Positions 22,151 to 29,532 are shown, numbered from the stretch's first letter. The stretch: DNA of 59,114 nucleotides from a virus (IMGVR_UViG_3300042863_001365:1-59114); one strand, 5' to 3'. Numbers and translations: made by a program. The notes: a model not told the origin generated them from the letters alone.

Positions 22151-22720
22151 TCATTCTGTATACACAGAAACATCTTCATTTTCAAAGAAACTGAAAATGC
22201 TAATGTCTGCCATATCCCAGACATAATGACGTTTATAGTAGTCATCTTTAATTTTGTTGATGAAGTTATGAGTTACCGCAGGAAAAATAACATCACTAAA
22301 GAAATAGCGGCGAGAACCATGCCCGCTAGTGATCCAATCATATTCGCGGGCCAGTTCGCCACGATATGCAATGTCTTTCCCAAAGGTGGGAAAAGCACGA
22401 TCATTCACCAGAAACCAGATATGCCCGCCACGGTCATACCAAATATGAAAGTAAAATTCATCTTCACGATTTTCTTCATAGGTGAGCGGATTGCCATCAT
22501 CATCCATGTCTTCGACCATAACAAATTCGTTATAGGTAAGACTGATCCGAACCTGATGGTGAAGAATTTTGTGGACGGAAGCGTTTTCTGTTGCAAAATT
22601 GAAGTGATGCCGAGAATTATAAAAATCCTCAATTACTTTCAAGACTTGCTTGAGATCATGTAGTGCAAGATTTTGCTCTGGTGTTGCATTATCCAGATGA
22701 GTAACATGAAGACGACCCAT
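22151..22720 (-). CDS. 189-residue early hypothetical protein
   Basis: Starts MGRLHVTHLDNATPEQNLAL after TTGGAGAATCACT. It contains EENREDEFYFHIWYDRGGHIW and RRYFFSDVIFPAVTHNFINK, many aromatic and acidic residues, and an acidic C-terminus FFENEDVSVYTE. GC-richer codons than the array beside it. It has its own promoter and terminator, so it is an independent unit. No domain recognised. Confidence 0.65.
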   Translation of the reverse strand: MGRLHVTHLDNATPEQNLALHDLKQVLKVIEDFYNSRHHFNFATENASVHKILHHQVRISLTYNEFVMVEDMDDDGNPLTYEENREDEFYFHIWYDRGGHIWFLVNDRAFPTFGKDIAYRGELAREYDWITSGHGSRRYFFSDVIFPAVTHNFINKIKDDYYKRHYVWDMADISIFSFFENEDVSVYTE

Positions 22721-22752
22721 AGTGATTCTCCAACTGTTGCGAGTATAATCAT

Positions 22753-22781
22753 AAATTACACCAACTAGATCACTGTGTCAA
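22753..22781 (-). promoter_or_regulatory. Sigma70-type promoter TTGACA-17-TAATTT
   Basis: Minus strand, 32 bases before the start at 22720. It overlaps the 3' end of 22770..23147. Confidence 0.7.
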
Positions 22782-23147
22782 TCCATTATTTTCAACATCA
22801 TATAGTTCAATATTAAGTAAGAACTCTGCCTCGCAAAATAATTCTAATGCATCTGTTCGTGCATCGGCTGGAATCTGGTGTGGCGTATATGCAACACAAT
22901 CGGGTTCAAATGAATAGATAAATTCAAATTTTCTATAATGAACTCCACAACAAAATTTAATTATACCAGATTTGAATTTATTAGTTGAACCAATAAATGT
23001 ATTAAAATTATCTAGTGTTACTTTATGGTTTATTGTGGTAGACTTATATATTGTATTAATAATAACAGCATTTTTTACTGATTTATTCAAGAATAATTTA
23101 ACCATCGCCCACATTTGTCGTTGTATTGGTTCAACTTGATTATTCAT
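22770..23147 (-). CDS. 'EA-F' array family member
   Basis: 125 residues starting MNNQVEPIQRQMWAMVKLFL. C-terminal LELFCEAEFLLNIELYDV is the family signature. The central part IIKFCCGVHYRKFEFIYSFEPD is the variable beta region. Last gene of the 24331-22770 transcript. Confidence 0.6.
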   Translation of the reverse strand: MNNQVEPIQRQMWAMVKLFLNKSVKNAVIINTIYKSTTINHKVTLDNFNTFIGSTNKFKSGIIKFCCGVHYRKFEFIYSFEPDCVAYTPHQIPADARTDALELFCEAEFLLNIELYDVENNGLTQ

Positions 23148-23149
23148 AT

Positions 23150-23452
23150 TTAATATCCAATATCTGTAAGAAATTGTGCTTCTGTAAGTAATTCCGCACC
23201 TTTGTAAGGTTTAATAGTATTTTTAGAAATATCATATTCATAATATCCAACACGGGTTTTTTTATCAGGCTCAATTAAAAAAACAATTGAATGGGAATAT
23301 GATTTGTAATTTTCACGAATATATTGATAGTCGGTTGTTTCTTCGATTTGCATACGATAATTTCTTCCTGATCTGAACTCAATAGCGTATTGTTTATCTA
23401 CTGCGAGCCGCAATAGATTTTTCAATACTTTTTGTGTATTATTTTGTGCCAT
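23150..23452 (-). CDS. 'EA-F' array family member
   Basis: 100 residues starting MAQNNTQKVLKNLLRLAVDK. The ATG overlaps the end of the upstream gene by 14 bases and follows AGGATTTTTTGAAA. Signature at the very end: AELLTEAQFLTDIGY. Central strands RVGYYEYDI match RIGSVAFDYRV-type strands in the next gene. Confidence 0.6.
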   Translation of the reverse strand: MAQNNTQKVLKNLLRLAVDKQYAIEFRSGRNYRMQIEETTDYQYIRENYKSYSHSIVFLIEPDKKTRVGYYEYDISKNTIKPYKGAELLTEAQFLTDIGY

Positions 23453-23792
23453 TTTCAAAAAATCCTATATTTTTGAAAAATAAAACTTCTTTATGTAATA
23501 ATTCCATTTTATCTTTTAAGTATGGATATGCGGTATTTGTGACCGGACGTACAGTAAATTCAGTACGCGACACACGATAATCAAATGCGACTGATCCTAT
23601 ACAATCTACTCTATTATAATAAATGCAAAATGATCCTGCCACACAATCGTTGATCATCTTTTTCATTAATTTAATATTTTCGGTGTATCGTTCTTTATTG
23701 GTAATGCTATTGACTACACTAACCCCATAGCGTTCACGTTTACACAATTCTGCATAGACATACAGCATTTTACGCACATCATTGAGTTGCAT
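23439..23792 (-). CDS. 'EA-F' array family member
   Basis: 117 residues starting MQLNDVRKMLYVYAELCK. It has ERYGVSVVN near residue 21, a central CIGSVAFDYRVSRTEFTV and the C-terminal signature MELLHKEVLFFKNIGFFENG. It overlaps both neighbours. No known domain. Confidence 0.6.
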   Translation of the reverse strand: MQLNDVRKMLYVYAELCKRERYGVSVVNSITNKERYTENIKLMKKMINDCVAGSFCIYYNRVDCIGSVAFDYRVSRTEFTVRPVTNTAYPYLKDKMELLHKEVLFFKNIGFFENGTK

Positions 23793-24141
23793 CAGCAAGC
23801 ATCCCCATATTATCCAAGTTTTCTATTTCTTCAAAAACTAAAAGTAATTCTTGATTAAATTCAATGATTGTATAATTTCCATCAATATGTTCGCCATAAT
23901 TAATTTCAGAACTTACATATTCTAGAATACCAATTTTATTAAATGGTATTCTTGGATTATAGATATTAATTGTGCAATATTCAATTGTATTCAAAATTTC
24001 AAATAAATCTTGATACGATATATCATACGAGAATAAAATTTGTTTATTATGGTTATTATTTTCTATTACTTCGATTATATATTTCTTTTGAATCAAAATA
24101 TAAACATACTTTTCAAAATGTTGATTATTATTCGTTGGCAT
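23779..24141 (-). CDS. 'EA-F' array family member (divergent)
   Basis: 120 residues starting MPTNNNQHFEKYVYILIQKK. The strand pattern KKYIIEVIENN, then FNKIGILEYV, is kept. The C-terminal signature is degraded to NQELLLVFEEIENLDNMGM. The ribosome-binding site GGTGGAATT lies inside the upstream gene. Confidence 0.55.
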   Translation of the reverse strand: MPTNNNQHFEKYVYILIQKKYIIEVIENNNHNKQILFSYDISYQDLFEILNTIEYCTINIYNPRIPFNKIGILEYVSSEINYGEHIDGNYTIIEFNQELLLVFEEIENLDNMGMLADATQ

Positions 24142-24331
24142 AATTCCACCCAGTATCTAAACCACTAAACCACCAGCCTGTTTCGCCTTCTAATAGTTTT
24201 TTTGCAGCAATACTATCAGTTAAAATACTTTCGGTATAAATGAGCATATCCCGCTCGAATTGATCGGCGGGAATATAATATACCATTTTATCAGCAGTTA
24301 TGAACCGCTTGTATAAATCTTTATCCATCAT
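24128..24331 (-). CDS. 67-residue early hypothetical protein heading the array
   Basis: Starts MMDKDLYKRFITADKMVYYI after GGATTAA. Contains IPADQFERDMLIY and a Trp-rich end GWWFSGLDTGWNYANE. It lacks the array signature. First gene after the promoter 24383..24411. Confidence 0.6.
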   Translation of the reverse strand: MMDKDLYKRFITADKMVYYIPADQFERDMLIYTESILTDSIAAKKLLEGETGWWFSGLDTGWNYANE

Positions 24332-24382
24332 TTAATCCATTCCAACTTGTAACGATAGCAATATAGTCGGTTGCCTTGCATG

Positions 24383-24411
24383 ATATTACATCACACAAGG
24401 CATTATGTCAA
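24383..24411 (-). promoter_or_regulatory. Sigma70-type promoter TTGACA-17-TAATAT
   Basis: Minus strand, strong match at both boxes, 52 bases before 24128..24331. It drives the 'EA-F' array. Confidence 0.8.
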
Positions 24412-24423
24412 CACATCAAATGA

Positions 24424-24714
24424 TCAGACTGGATCACCTTTTGCTTCATTTTGAATTTCTTCAATTTCTGTTGGAAGTTCAACACAGGTATAAAATACCT
24501 TTACCGAATCTTGTCCAGTAGATTGCAGAATGTCAACCAATAATTGACCGCCGTTATGACAATTTTTTTCCATTTCTGCAAGAGTATTGCCTTTTCCATT
24601 AGCCATAACACCAGACTGAATCACATCACCGGGAATATACTTTTCCCCTTCCCAGTCTGGTGGCGAATATGCAAGAGCAATAATTGTAATATAAACAAAC
24701 CAGCCAGTTTCCAT
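24424..24714 (-). CDS. 96-residue hypothetical protein with hydrophobic N-terminus
   Basis: Starts METGWFVYITIIALAYSPPD after AAAAGGAAAACAAAA. The first 17 residues are hydrophobic but lack a basic start, so this is not a clear signal peptide. Then GEKYIPGDVIQSG, NCHNGGQLLVDIL and a strand KVFYTCVELP, with an acidic tail. The HNGG-Q-L and FYTC-E blocks resemble small phage or host proteins of unknown role. Confidence 0.6.
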   Translation of the reverse strand: METGWFVYITIIALAYSPPDWEGEKYIPGDVIQSGVMANGKGNTLAEMEKNCHNGGQLLVDILQSTGQDSVKVFYTCVELPTEIEEIQNEAKGDPV

Positions 24715-24766
24715 TTTTGTTTTCCTTTTGTTGTGTTAAGTTAATACAGAACTACATCTGTATTAA

Positions 24767-25783
24767 CTATCTTGCCTTTATCAAAATATTGATGAACTGC
24801 TCGTAGCAATTCTCCCACGTCCATTTTCTTGATTTGTCATATATCACTTCTCGATCTAAGTAAAGACATTTGTTGACAGCCTCTGTCAAATCTTCCGACA
24901 TATAACCAGTGATTCCGTTTTCAATAATGTCTTTTGGTCCTGTTACTGGATATGCAGCAACAGGTGTTCCACAAGCAAGTGCTTCTATATTGACTACGCC
25001 GAAAGTGTCAGCCTTTGATGGAAAAACAAATACAGTTGCTTTCCTGTAGTAATCACCAAGCTCTTTTCCAGTTTTCTTACCGACAAATAAAACATCTGGA
25101 TATCTCTTTTTGAGTGTTTCAAGATACGGTCCATCACCCACAAGTACTTTTTTAGCATTAGGAATATAAATTGAGCAAAAATCATCAAGACCCTTTTCCT
25201 GACTTACTCTGCTTACGCATAGAAGCGTAATATTCTGATCAATATTTGTGCTGGTATTTGATGGATAGAAAATATCTCGGTCAACGCCACGAGTCCATGA
25301 TCTGATGTCTTGTGTAAAACCCTTATCTTTTAATTCCTGAACCATGCTATCAGTAGTTGTAAGAATAACAGAAGACCCCTGATATAATTTTCGTATTAAC
25401 TTCCATCCAAGATCAACAGGAATAAATGACCACTTAGCATTGATAAATTCGGGAAACTTTGTATGACACGATGTTGAAAACGGAATTCCTAATCTTATAC
25501 AAGTTCTAATAAAAGATATTCCAAGTGTGCCTTCTGGTGTTGCAATATGTATATGATCCCACTTTTGTTTTTTGAGAAGTTTTCGTATATGAAACGGATT
25601 TGGTAAACCAATTTCAATTTCTGGATAGAACCAAAGCGAAAATCTTATCTTGCAACGGCGAGGATGATAGACATGAATTGTATCACCATTTTTCCTTGCT
25701 TGATAAACTAAGTTGGAAAGGGTAGTTACAACTCCGTTTACTTGTGGATGCCAAGCATCAGTAATCAGTAGTATCTTGCTCAT
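24767..25783 (-). CDS. GT4-family glycosyltransferase
   Basis: 338 residues, GT-B fold of CAZy family GT4. N-terminal GVVTTLSNLV (the G-G/V-V-x-x-x-L loop), HIATPEGTLG, TTTDSMVQEL, then the C-terminal domain with LCVSRVSQEKGLDDF, VGDGPYLETL and SKADTFGVVNIEALACGTP, the E/D-x7-E region that binds the sugar nucleotide. Closest to bacterial mannosyl/glycosyltransferases acting on lipid or LPS acceptors. Its ATG lies inside the end of the LpxH-like gene (26-base overlap), so the pair is one unit. It might modify the host envelope or phage DNA. The substrate is not readable. Confidence 0.85.
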   Translation of the reverse strand: MSKILLITDAWHPQVNGVVTTLSNLVYQARKNGDTIHVYHPRRCKIRFSLWFYPEIEIGLPNPFHIRKLLKKQKWDHIHIATPEGTLGISFIRTCIRLGIPFSTSCHTKFPEFINAKWSFIPVDLGWKLIRKLYQGSSVILTTTDSMVQELKDKGFTQDIRSWTRGVDRDIFYPSNTSTNIDQNITLLCVSRVSQEKGLDDFCSIYIPNAKKVLVGDGPYLETLKKRYPDVLFVGKKTGKELGDYYRKATVFVFPSKADTFGVVNIEALACGTPVAAYPVTGPKDIIENGITGYMSEDLTEAVNKCLYLDREVIYDKSRKWTWENCYEQFINILIKAR

Positions 25784-26522
25784 ATTTTTCCATTCTATAT
25801 TCTAGTACTTCAAAGCTTCCATCTATATGTTCAAGTAGTGCTGTTCCAGATTCAACCCAATCTCCACAATTCATATATTCTATTCCATTGATGTCTTTTA
25901 TAGCTGCGACATGAATATGACCACATATAATTCCATCGTATTTTTCTTCAATGCAGTATTCGGAAAGTTTAACTTCAAAGTTATTGATGAAGTTCAACGC
26001 TTCTTTGGTATTCTGTTTAAGCCACTTACTAAGGCTCCAATATTCCATACCTAACATATTACGAACTTTATTAAAGTGAATGTTAACCCAAATCATAAAG
26101 TTGTATGCAACATCTCCTATGTGCATCAACCATTTATTATCAAGCATCAGCGAATCGAAGAAGTCTCCGTGTATGATTAGATATCTTTTTTCGTTTATTG
26201 CTTTATAGTCAATTCGATCAAGAAGTTGTATGTTTCCTATTTCAATGTCAAATTGAAGAAATTTACGAAATGCTTCGTCGTGGTTGCCAAGTATATAATA
26301 TACCTTCGTACCTCTTTTTGCAGCAGTCAATATACGTCTTATAACATTTGCATGACTTTGTGGGAAAAACCATCTTTTTCTTAGTTGCCATCCGTCTATA
26401 ACGTCACCAACAAGGAAAAGATTTTCGCATGTATTTGTCTTTAAAAAGGAACAGAGGGAATCTGCTTGACACCCTCTGGACCCTAAGTGTATATCGGAAA
26501 TGAAAATACTATTATAATGCAA
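25758..26522 (-). CDS. LpxH-like calcineurin-type phosphoesterase (TTG start)
   Basis: 254 residues. All metallophosphoesterase motifs are present: ISDIHLG (D10, H12), GDVIDGW near 39-45, GNHDEA near 88-93, IHGDFFD near 127-133, and CGHIHVAA near 200-207. The QSHANVIRRI segment is typical of UDP-2,3-diacylglucosamine pyrophosphatase-like proteins (lipid A pathway). No ATG is available near the N-terminus. The start is TTG at 26522, eight bases after AGAGG. In bacteria genes of this family are often paired with a GT4 glycosyltransferase, as here, suggesting joint transfer from a bacterial host. It is under a T4-type late promoter. Confidence 0.8.
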   Translation of the reverse strand: MHYNSIFISDIHLGSRGCQADSLCSFLKTNTCENLFLVGDVIDGWQLRKRWFFPQSHANVIRRILTAAKRGTKVYYILGNHDEAFRKFLQFDIEIGNIQLLDRIDYKAINEKRYLIIHGDFFDSLMLDNKWLMHIGDVAYNFMIWVNIHFNKVRNMLGMEYWSLSKWLKQNTKEALNFINNFEVKLSEYCIEEKYDGIICGHIHVAAIKDINGIEYMNCGDWVESGTALLEHIDGSFEVLEYRMEKYEQDTTDY

Positions 26523-26551
26523 GATATTACCTCTTGTTTTTACTCACTTGA

Positions 26552-26559
26552 TATTTATA
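26552..26559 (-). promoter_or_regulatory. T4-type late promoter TATAAATA
   Basis: Exact T4 late -10 box on the minus strand. Initiation would fall near 26545, leaving a leader of about 23 bases before the TTG start of the LpxH-like gene. Confidence 0.65.
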
Positions 26560-26613
26560 TAGTTACACGACAGAATCCAATAGACAATGGAATCATAGAC
26601 CAATATTAAGAAG

Positions 26614-26631
26614 AACGCAACACATTGCGTT
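26614..26631 (-). terminator. Terminator of the HNH transcript
   Basis: Seven-bp stem AACGCAA/TTGCGTT with a CACA loop, followed on the minus strand by CTTCTTAAT, 55 bases after the HNH gene stop. Confidence 0.55.
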
Positions 26632-26685
26632 TCGTGCATAGATAATTAATCCATGCACGATACAGGTCGCCATTTTTTCATTTTA

Positions 26686-27249
26686 TCAACACGGTTCAAG
26701 TTCCTTACCATATTTTTCAGTCAATTCCGCACGACATTCAGCAGAAATTGATCGGGTCAATGTATGCATCCATTGTGAAAAACTGTATTGATTTCCTTTT
26801 GAATCTTTCCATCCATTCTTTTCAAATTCTTCTGCACGTTTGCGATAACGCCGCTCTCTTGCCAACCGCTGCGATTCTCGCACACTCAGCTTTGTTCCTT
26901 CTGGATTTCCCTTGCCAGACATAAACACATCAATATCGGTGACGCCACGCCGTGTATTGCACCGCTCACAGGCCATTGCAAGGTTTTCCATATCATCGCT
27001 ACCGCCTTTTGAACGGGGAATAATATGTTCAACTGTTGCACTATTTGATTTGCCGCGAAGATGTGTAGCATCACAGCCACACCAACAACAATGCCAATTT
27101 TGTGCTTCTGCAAGTCGCGTCCGCACATAAATGCGAACAGACAATTCATATTTCAATTCACTATATTTTGGATTACGATACTTTTTCCAAAATGGATCAT
27201 CCAATGCTGGCGGCATTTCGTGGATGATAAGAGGAAGATTGATTTGCAT
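26686..27249 (-). CDS. HNH endonuclease
   Basis: 187 residues. The start is the ATG after GGAGCATGTAAA. The HNH core is complete: CCWCGC near residue 57, then [19 protein letters not shown] near 76-94 and CERCNTRRG near 99-107, giving a beta-beta-alpha metal site with two structural CxxC pairs. The C-terminal half is a basic helix ([20 protein letters not shown]) and a Trp-containing end. It could be a homing enzyme or a packaging-associated or host-DNA nuclease. The position in an early operon behind 27251..27529 favours an early role. Confidence 0.85.
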   Translation of the reverse strand: MQINLPLIIHEMPPALDDPFWKKYRNPKYSELKYELSVRIYVRTRLAEAQNWHCCWCGCDATHLRGKSNSATVEHIIPRSKGGSDDMENLAMACERCNTRRGVTDIDVFMSGKGNPEGTKLSVRESQRLARERRYRKRAEEFEKNGWKDSKGNQYSFSQWMHTLTRSISAECRAELTEKYGKELEPC

Positions 27250-27250
27250 T

Positions 27251-27529
27251 TTACATGCTCCAATATGTTTCAGAAGCAGGCGACATATAGATGGGAGTAT
27301 TGACAGGTTCTTGATAGTCAAGCCCACTCATCAGATTTTTGCGAGTAACTTTCTTTTCCACATTGGCATAGAAATTGGTCGCATCAGTGATGGAATAGTC
27401 ATCCACATTGATAGCAATTTTTTTGCTATACCGTGTGAGTGCCGCCTTTGCTGCACCTTTGGTAGCATAGGTCTGGCTGTTACGTTCCAGCAAGATCGTG
27501 GTATCGGTGTTGTAAACTACAAAAGCCAT
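27251..27529 (-). CDS. 92-residue early hypothetical protein
   Basis: Starts [20 protein letters not shown] after AAGGAACGCAAA. The pattern [10 protein letters not shown]...[16 protein letters not shown] resembles small phage proteins with a strand-helix start that I cannot name. The stop TAA lies in the ribosome-binding region of the HNH gene, so the two are coupled. The promoter has a GcrA motif. Confidence 0.65.
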   Translation of the reverse strand: MAFVVYNTDTTILLERNSQTYATKGAAKAALTRYSKKIAINVDDYSITDATNFYANVEKKVTRKNLMSGLDYQEPVNTPIYMSPASETYWSM

Positions 27530-27555
27530 TTTGCGTTCCTTCGTTTCCATACACA

Positions 27556-27585
27556 TGCATAGCATGATTCGATATGACGTGTCAA
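27556..27585 (-). promoter_or_regulatory. GcrA-motif promoter TTGACA-18-TATGCA
   Basis: Minus strand, with TCGAATCA in the spacer, 27 bases before 27251..27529. Confidence 0.7.
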
Positions 27586-27587
27586 AC

Positions 27588-27615
27588 GAAAAAGGCGAGG
27601 TTTCCCCCGCCTTTT
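27588..27615 (-). terminator. Terminator downstream of the small membrane frame
   Basis: Stem AAAAGGCG/CGCCTTTT with a ten-base inner part (AGGTTTCCCC), T-rich on the minus strand, five bases after the stop at 27620. Confidence 0.75.
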
Positions 27616-27619
27616 CTTC

Positions 27620-27777
27620 TTATTTCAACCACGAAAGATGCAATGCAGTCAGCATAGAACCAAGGGTAAAAATAACCCCATACAATACTGTTTGTGCATT
27701 TACACCGCCAAAGACATGCTGCCGATGATAAATCCAACAGATATGACGGCAGAATGAATAATAAATTTCTTTTTCAT
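27620..27777 (-). pseudogene. Small two-helix membrane protein split by a frame change
   Basis: From the ATG at 27777 (after AAAGGAAAATGGA) the frame gives MKKKFIIHSAVISVGFIIGS and stops at 27700. The -1 frame continues without a break from there as NAQTVLYGVIFTLGSMLTAL, ending HLSWLK at 27620, immediately before a good terminator. Joined, the parts make a natural roughly 51-residue protein with two transmembrane helices. A one-base indel, a sequencing error or recoding would each explain it. No classical slippery heptamer is present at the junction. Confidence 0.45.
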
Positions 27778-27818
27778 TTCCATTTTCCTTTTTGTTGTGG
27801 TTGATATAACGTTATTAT

Positions 27819-27895
27819 TGGTAGACCCTTTCGGACTCGAACCGAAATATTCAATCTTATGAGGATTGTTCATTCACCAGTTATGATAAAGGTCC
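27819..27895 (-). tRNA. tRNA-Met (CAT)
   Basis: Full cloverleaf on the minus strand: acceptor GGACCTT/AGGGTCT with two G-T pairs, D-stem TCAT/ATGA with GG in the loop, anticodon stem CAATC/GATTG with loop CTCATAA, five-base variable loop, T-stem TTCGG/CCGAA with loop TTCGAGT, discriminator A and an encoded CCA. The CAT anticodon could read Met, or Ile if the wobble C is modified to lysidine. The paired first base is not typical of an initiator. Confidence 0.9.
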
Positions 27896-27921
27896 ACTAA
27901 TAATAACGGTATTAAGAGAAT

Positions 27922-28015
27922 TGGTAGGGATGGTGGGATTCGAACCCACAATGTGATCATTAATCAGTGAGGCATTTTAAGTGCCTTGCGTTTCAACCAG
28001 TTTCGCCACATCCCC
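27922..28015 (-). tRNA. tRNA-Leu (TAA)
   Basis: Class II tRNA on the minus strand: acceptor GGGGATG/CATCCCT, D-stem GCG/CGC, anticodon stem AGGCA/TGCCT with loop CTTAAAA, long variable arm, T-stem GTGGG/CCCAC with TTCGAAT loop, discriminator A and an encoded CCA. It reads TTA, a frequent codon in the AT-rich late genes and rare in GC-rich alphaproteobacteria. Confidence 0.93.
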
Positions 28016-28517
28016 GCACGATTTGAGTCTTTTTTATGGTCATACTCAGGACCGTCTACTCTATACTTAATTACATTCTATCTAAGGTGCTTACTTACTA
28101 CTATCGCGTTTCATCATGTCGTCACTATGGCACAGCATTTTGATTCGGTCAAGCTAGTTTTCAGGCATTGCAGGCTCACCCTGCTTAGATTAATCGCCAC
28201 GTCATGATTAGCATTCCTCTGGTTTATTTTCTAAGGATTGACCGATTGACGACTTCGGTATGTTTTCGTCTTTCTATGTGTTGCTATACTAATAATAAAA
28301 TTAGCGTTTTACGGTTGATCGCGAGATTTATACATGAACTTCATGGTAGTCTCCATAGCGTTGCGGTTGACTGATAGAAAACACTGTTATTTTGTTCGGG
28401 TGAGCCACGTCCCTACACTATAGGCTCTATTATGAGACAAATTATTAAAGATTACACTAGGGCGAGTCTCGAATTTTAATCATATTTAGTACACCTTGTT
28501 TTGCTTTCCGTAAGACA
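28016..28517. other. Gene-free leader region upstream of the tRNAs
   Basis: About 500 bases without a convincing gene on either strand. Two minus-strand promoters (28518..28546 and perhaps 28124..28152) point through it toward the tRNAs. It contains tRNA-like fragments such as CGAGTCTCGAATTTTAATC near 28463 but no complete cloverleaf. It may hold a processed precursor, decayed tRNAs or an untranslated RNA. Confidence 0.45.
28124..28152 (-). promoter_or_regulatory. Possible promoter TTGACC-17-CATAGT
   Basis: Minus strand. The GcrA motif (TGATTCG on the plus strand) abuts the -35 box here and is not central in the spacer, and the -10 is weak. It would drive the two tRNAs. Confidence 0.35.
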
Positions 28518-28546
28518 GTTTTAGTCGATTCGGCGGATAGTGTCAA
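28518..28546 (-). promoter_or_regulatory. GcrA-motif promoter TTGACA-17-TAAAAC
   Basis: Minus strand, with CGATTCG (plus strand) in the spacer. It overlaps the region just after the stop of 28567..28782 and points to the tRNA region. Confidence 0.65.
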
Positions 28547-28566
28547 CAAGTATTTTCGTTATCGTG

Positions 28567-28782
28567 TCAGCCCCACAGATAAATCCCAGATGCAACCCAG
28601 ACCACAATAAGAAAAAGCATACGCCCATTCATATATGCAGTACCGCGAGGATAACCAGATACACGATAAAGATCAGACATTCTTTTATTGTGTTTCCTAT
28701 TGACAATTGCATCAGCAATCAACAGCAGAAAAACAATAGAAGTAATAGTAAACCCAGAATACGCTACAACAGTTGAAAACAT
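28567..28782 (-). CDS. Small membrane protein with two transmembrane helices
   Basis: 71 residues starting MFSTVVAYSGFTITSIVFLL after AAAGGAAATAAA. First helix about residues 5-25, a polar loop with RKHNKRMSDLYRVSGYPRGT, second helix about 53-70 (MLFLIVVWVASGIYLW). The basic loop between helices suggests both termini outside. It may be a small early membrane effector or holin-like protein. There is no sequence evidence beyond topology. Confidence 0.65.
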   Translation of the reverse strand: MFSTVVAYSGFTITSIVFLLLIADAIVNRKHNKRMSDLYRVSGYPRGTAYMNGRMLFLIVVWVASGIYLWG

Positions 28783-28822
28783 TTTATTTCCTTTCAGATG
28801 TTAGAATCGCATGACTACATAC

Positions 28823-28851
28823 AATATATCATGACAGCGAGTGTGCCGCAA
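28823..28851 (-). promoter_or_regulatory. Sigma70-type promoter TTGCGG-17-TATATT
   Basis: Minus strand, 40 bases before the start at 28782. Imperfect -35. Confidence 0.45.
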
Positions 28852-28889
28852 CAGATTTTTTAGCATTGTCTTACAAAAAGAATATAAAA

Positions 28890-28909
28890 AAGGGGGCATA
28901 AGCCCCCTT
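28890..28909 (-). terminator. Terminator of 28930..29343
   Basis: Eight-bp stem AAGGGGGC/GCCCCCTT with an ATAA loop, followed by a T run on the minus strand, 20 bases after the stop. Confidence 0.85.
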
Positions 28910-28929
28910 GTGTTCTTGTGATTGTTAAC

Positions 28930-29343
28930 TTATTCGGTAACAAGTTCCCGATTTTCGATTTGTTCAGCTTCGGCTTGTTCAGCTTCCATTTCTTCCGCTT
29001 CCGCTTCTGCAATTTCTTCGGCTTCGGTCGGTTCACCGATCATCTTGCGACCCGCATCAGTCAGCATATAGCCTTTGGCTGGCCGTCCACGAGTTTCTGC
29101 CTTGATATCAAAGGTTTTCAGATAACCAAGTTGAACAAGTTGGTTCATCAACGGGCGAGAAGGAATTTCTTCCTTGTCATCAATAAAGATTGCAGTCAAA
29201 GCACGCACGATGTTCTTTTTTTCTGCAAAGAGTGCTTTTGGACCCCGCTTTGTGCCAGTTGCGGCAACTTTTGCATTCTTTTCGATTTCGGCAATCACAT
29301 TTTCGGTGACAGCATCAACCACGGATTCATCAACAGTGTTCAT
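28930..29343 (-). CDS. Putative winged-helix early regulator with acidic tail
   Basis: 137 residues. The start follows GAGGAAATAGAC. The core (about residues 35-95) contains KKNIVRALTAIFID, PLMNQLVQLGYLKTFDIKAE and TRGRPAKGYMLTDAGRKMIG, which reads as helix-turn-helix plus wing, matching the pattern in 7965..8411. The C-terminal 30 residues are an almost pure Glu/Ala helix. DNA binding is inferred. The promoter contains TGATTCG, and the leader has a GGGCGATGATGCCC hairpin like that before 7965..8411. Confidence 0.6.
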   Translation of the reverse strand: MNTVDESVVDAVTENVIAEIEKNAKVAATGTKRGPKALFAEKKNIVRALTAIFIDDKEEIPSRPLMNQLVQLGYLKTFDIKAETRGRPAKGYMLTDAGRKMIGEPTEAEEIAEAEAEEMEAEQAEAEQIENRELVTE

Positions 29344-29387
29344 GTCTATTTCCTCTATATGGGGCATCATCGCCCTTCGGTAACACT

Positions 29388-29416
29388 CTTTTAGCTCTCG
29401 AATCACCCCATGTCAA
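29388..29416 (-). promoter_or_regulatory. GcrA-motif promoter TTGACA-17-TAAAAG
   Basis: Minus strand, with TGATTCG centred in the spacer. Forty-five bases before the winged-helix gene. Confidence 0.75.
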
Positions 29417-29532
29417 TATGTATTTTCATTGTTAATGCAGATAGTGATACATAATGCAGAACCTAGTTTCGTCGGTATTGTATGAATAACCAACAAAATA
29501 TAATAAATCTAGTCTAAAAAACGCAAAAAAAA

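Noticed and set aside
24735-24775. Terminator hairpin GTTAATACAGA/TCTGTATTAAC after the glycosyltransferase gene
   Set aside because: The stem is good but AT-rich and overlaps the stop region with no following T run on the minus strand, so I could not decide whether it terminates.
28440-28480. Third tRNA suggested by a CGAGTCTCGAATTTTAATC segment
   Set aside because: The T-stem does not pair and no cloverleaf can be completed; kept only as a possible tRNA remnant.
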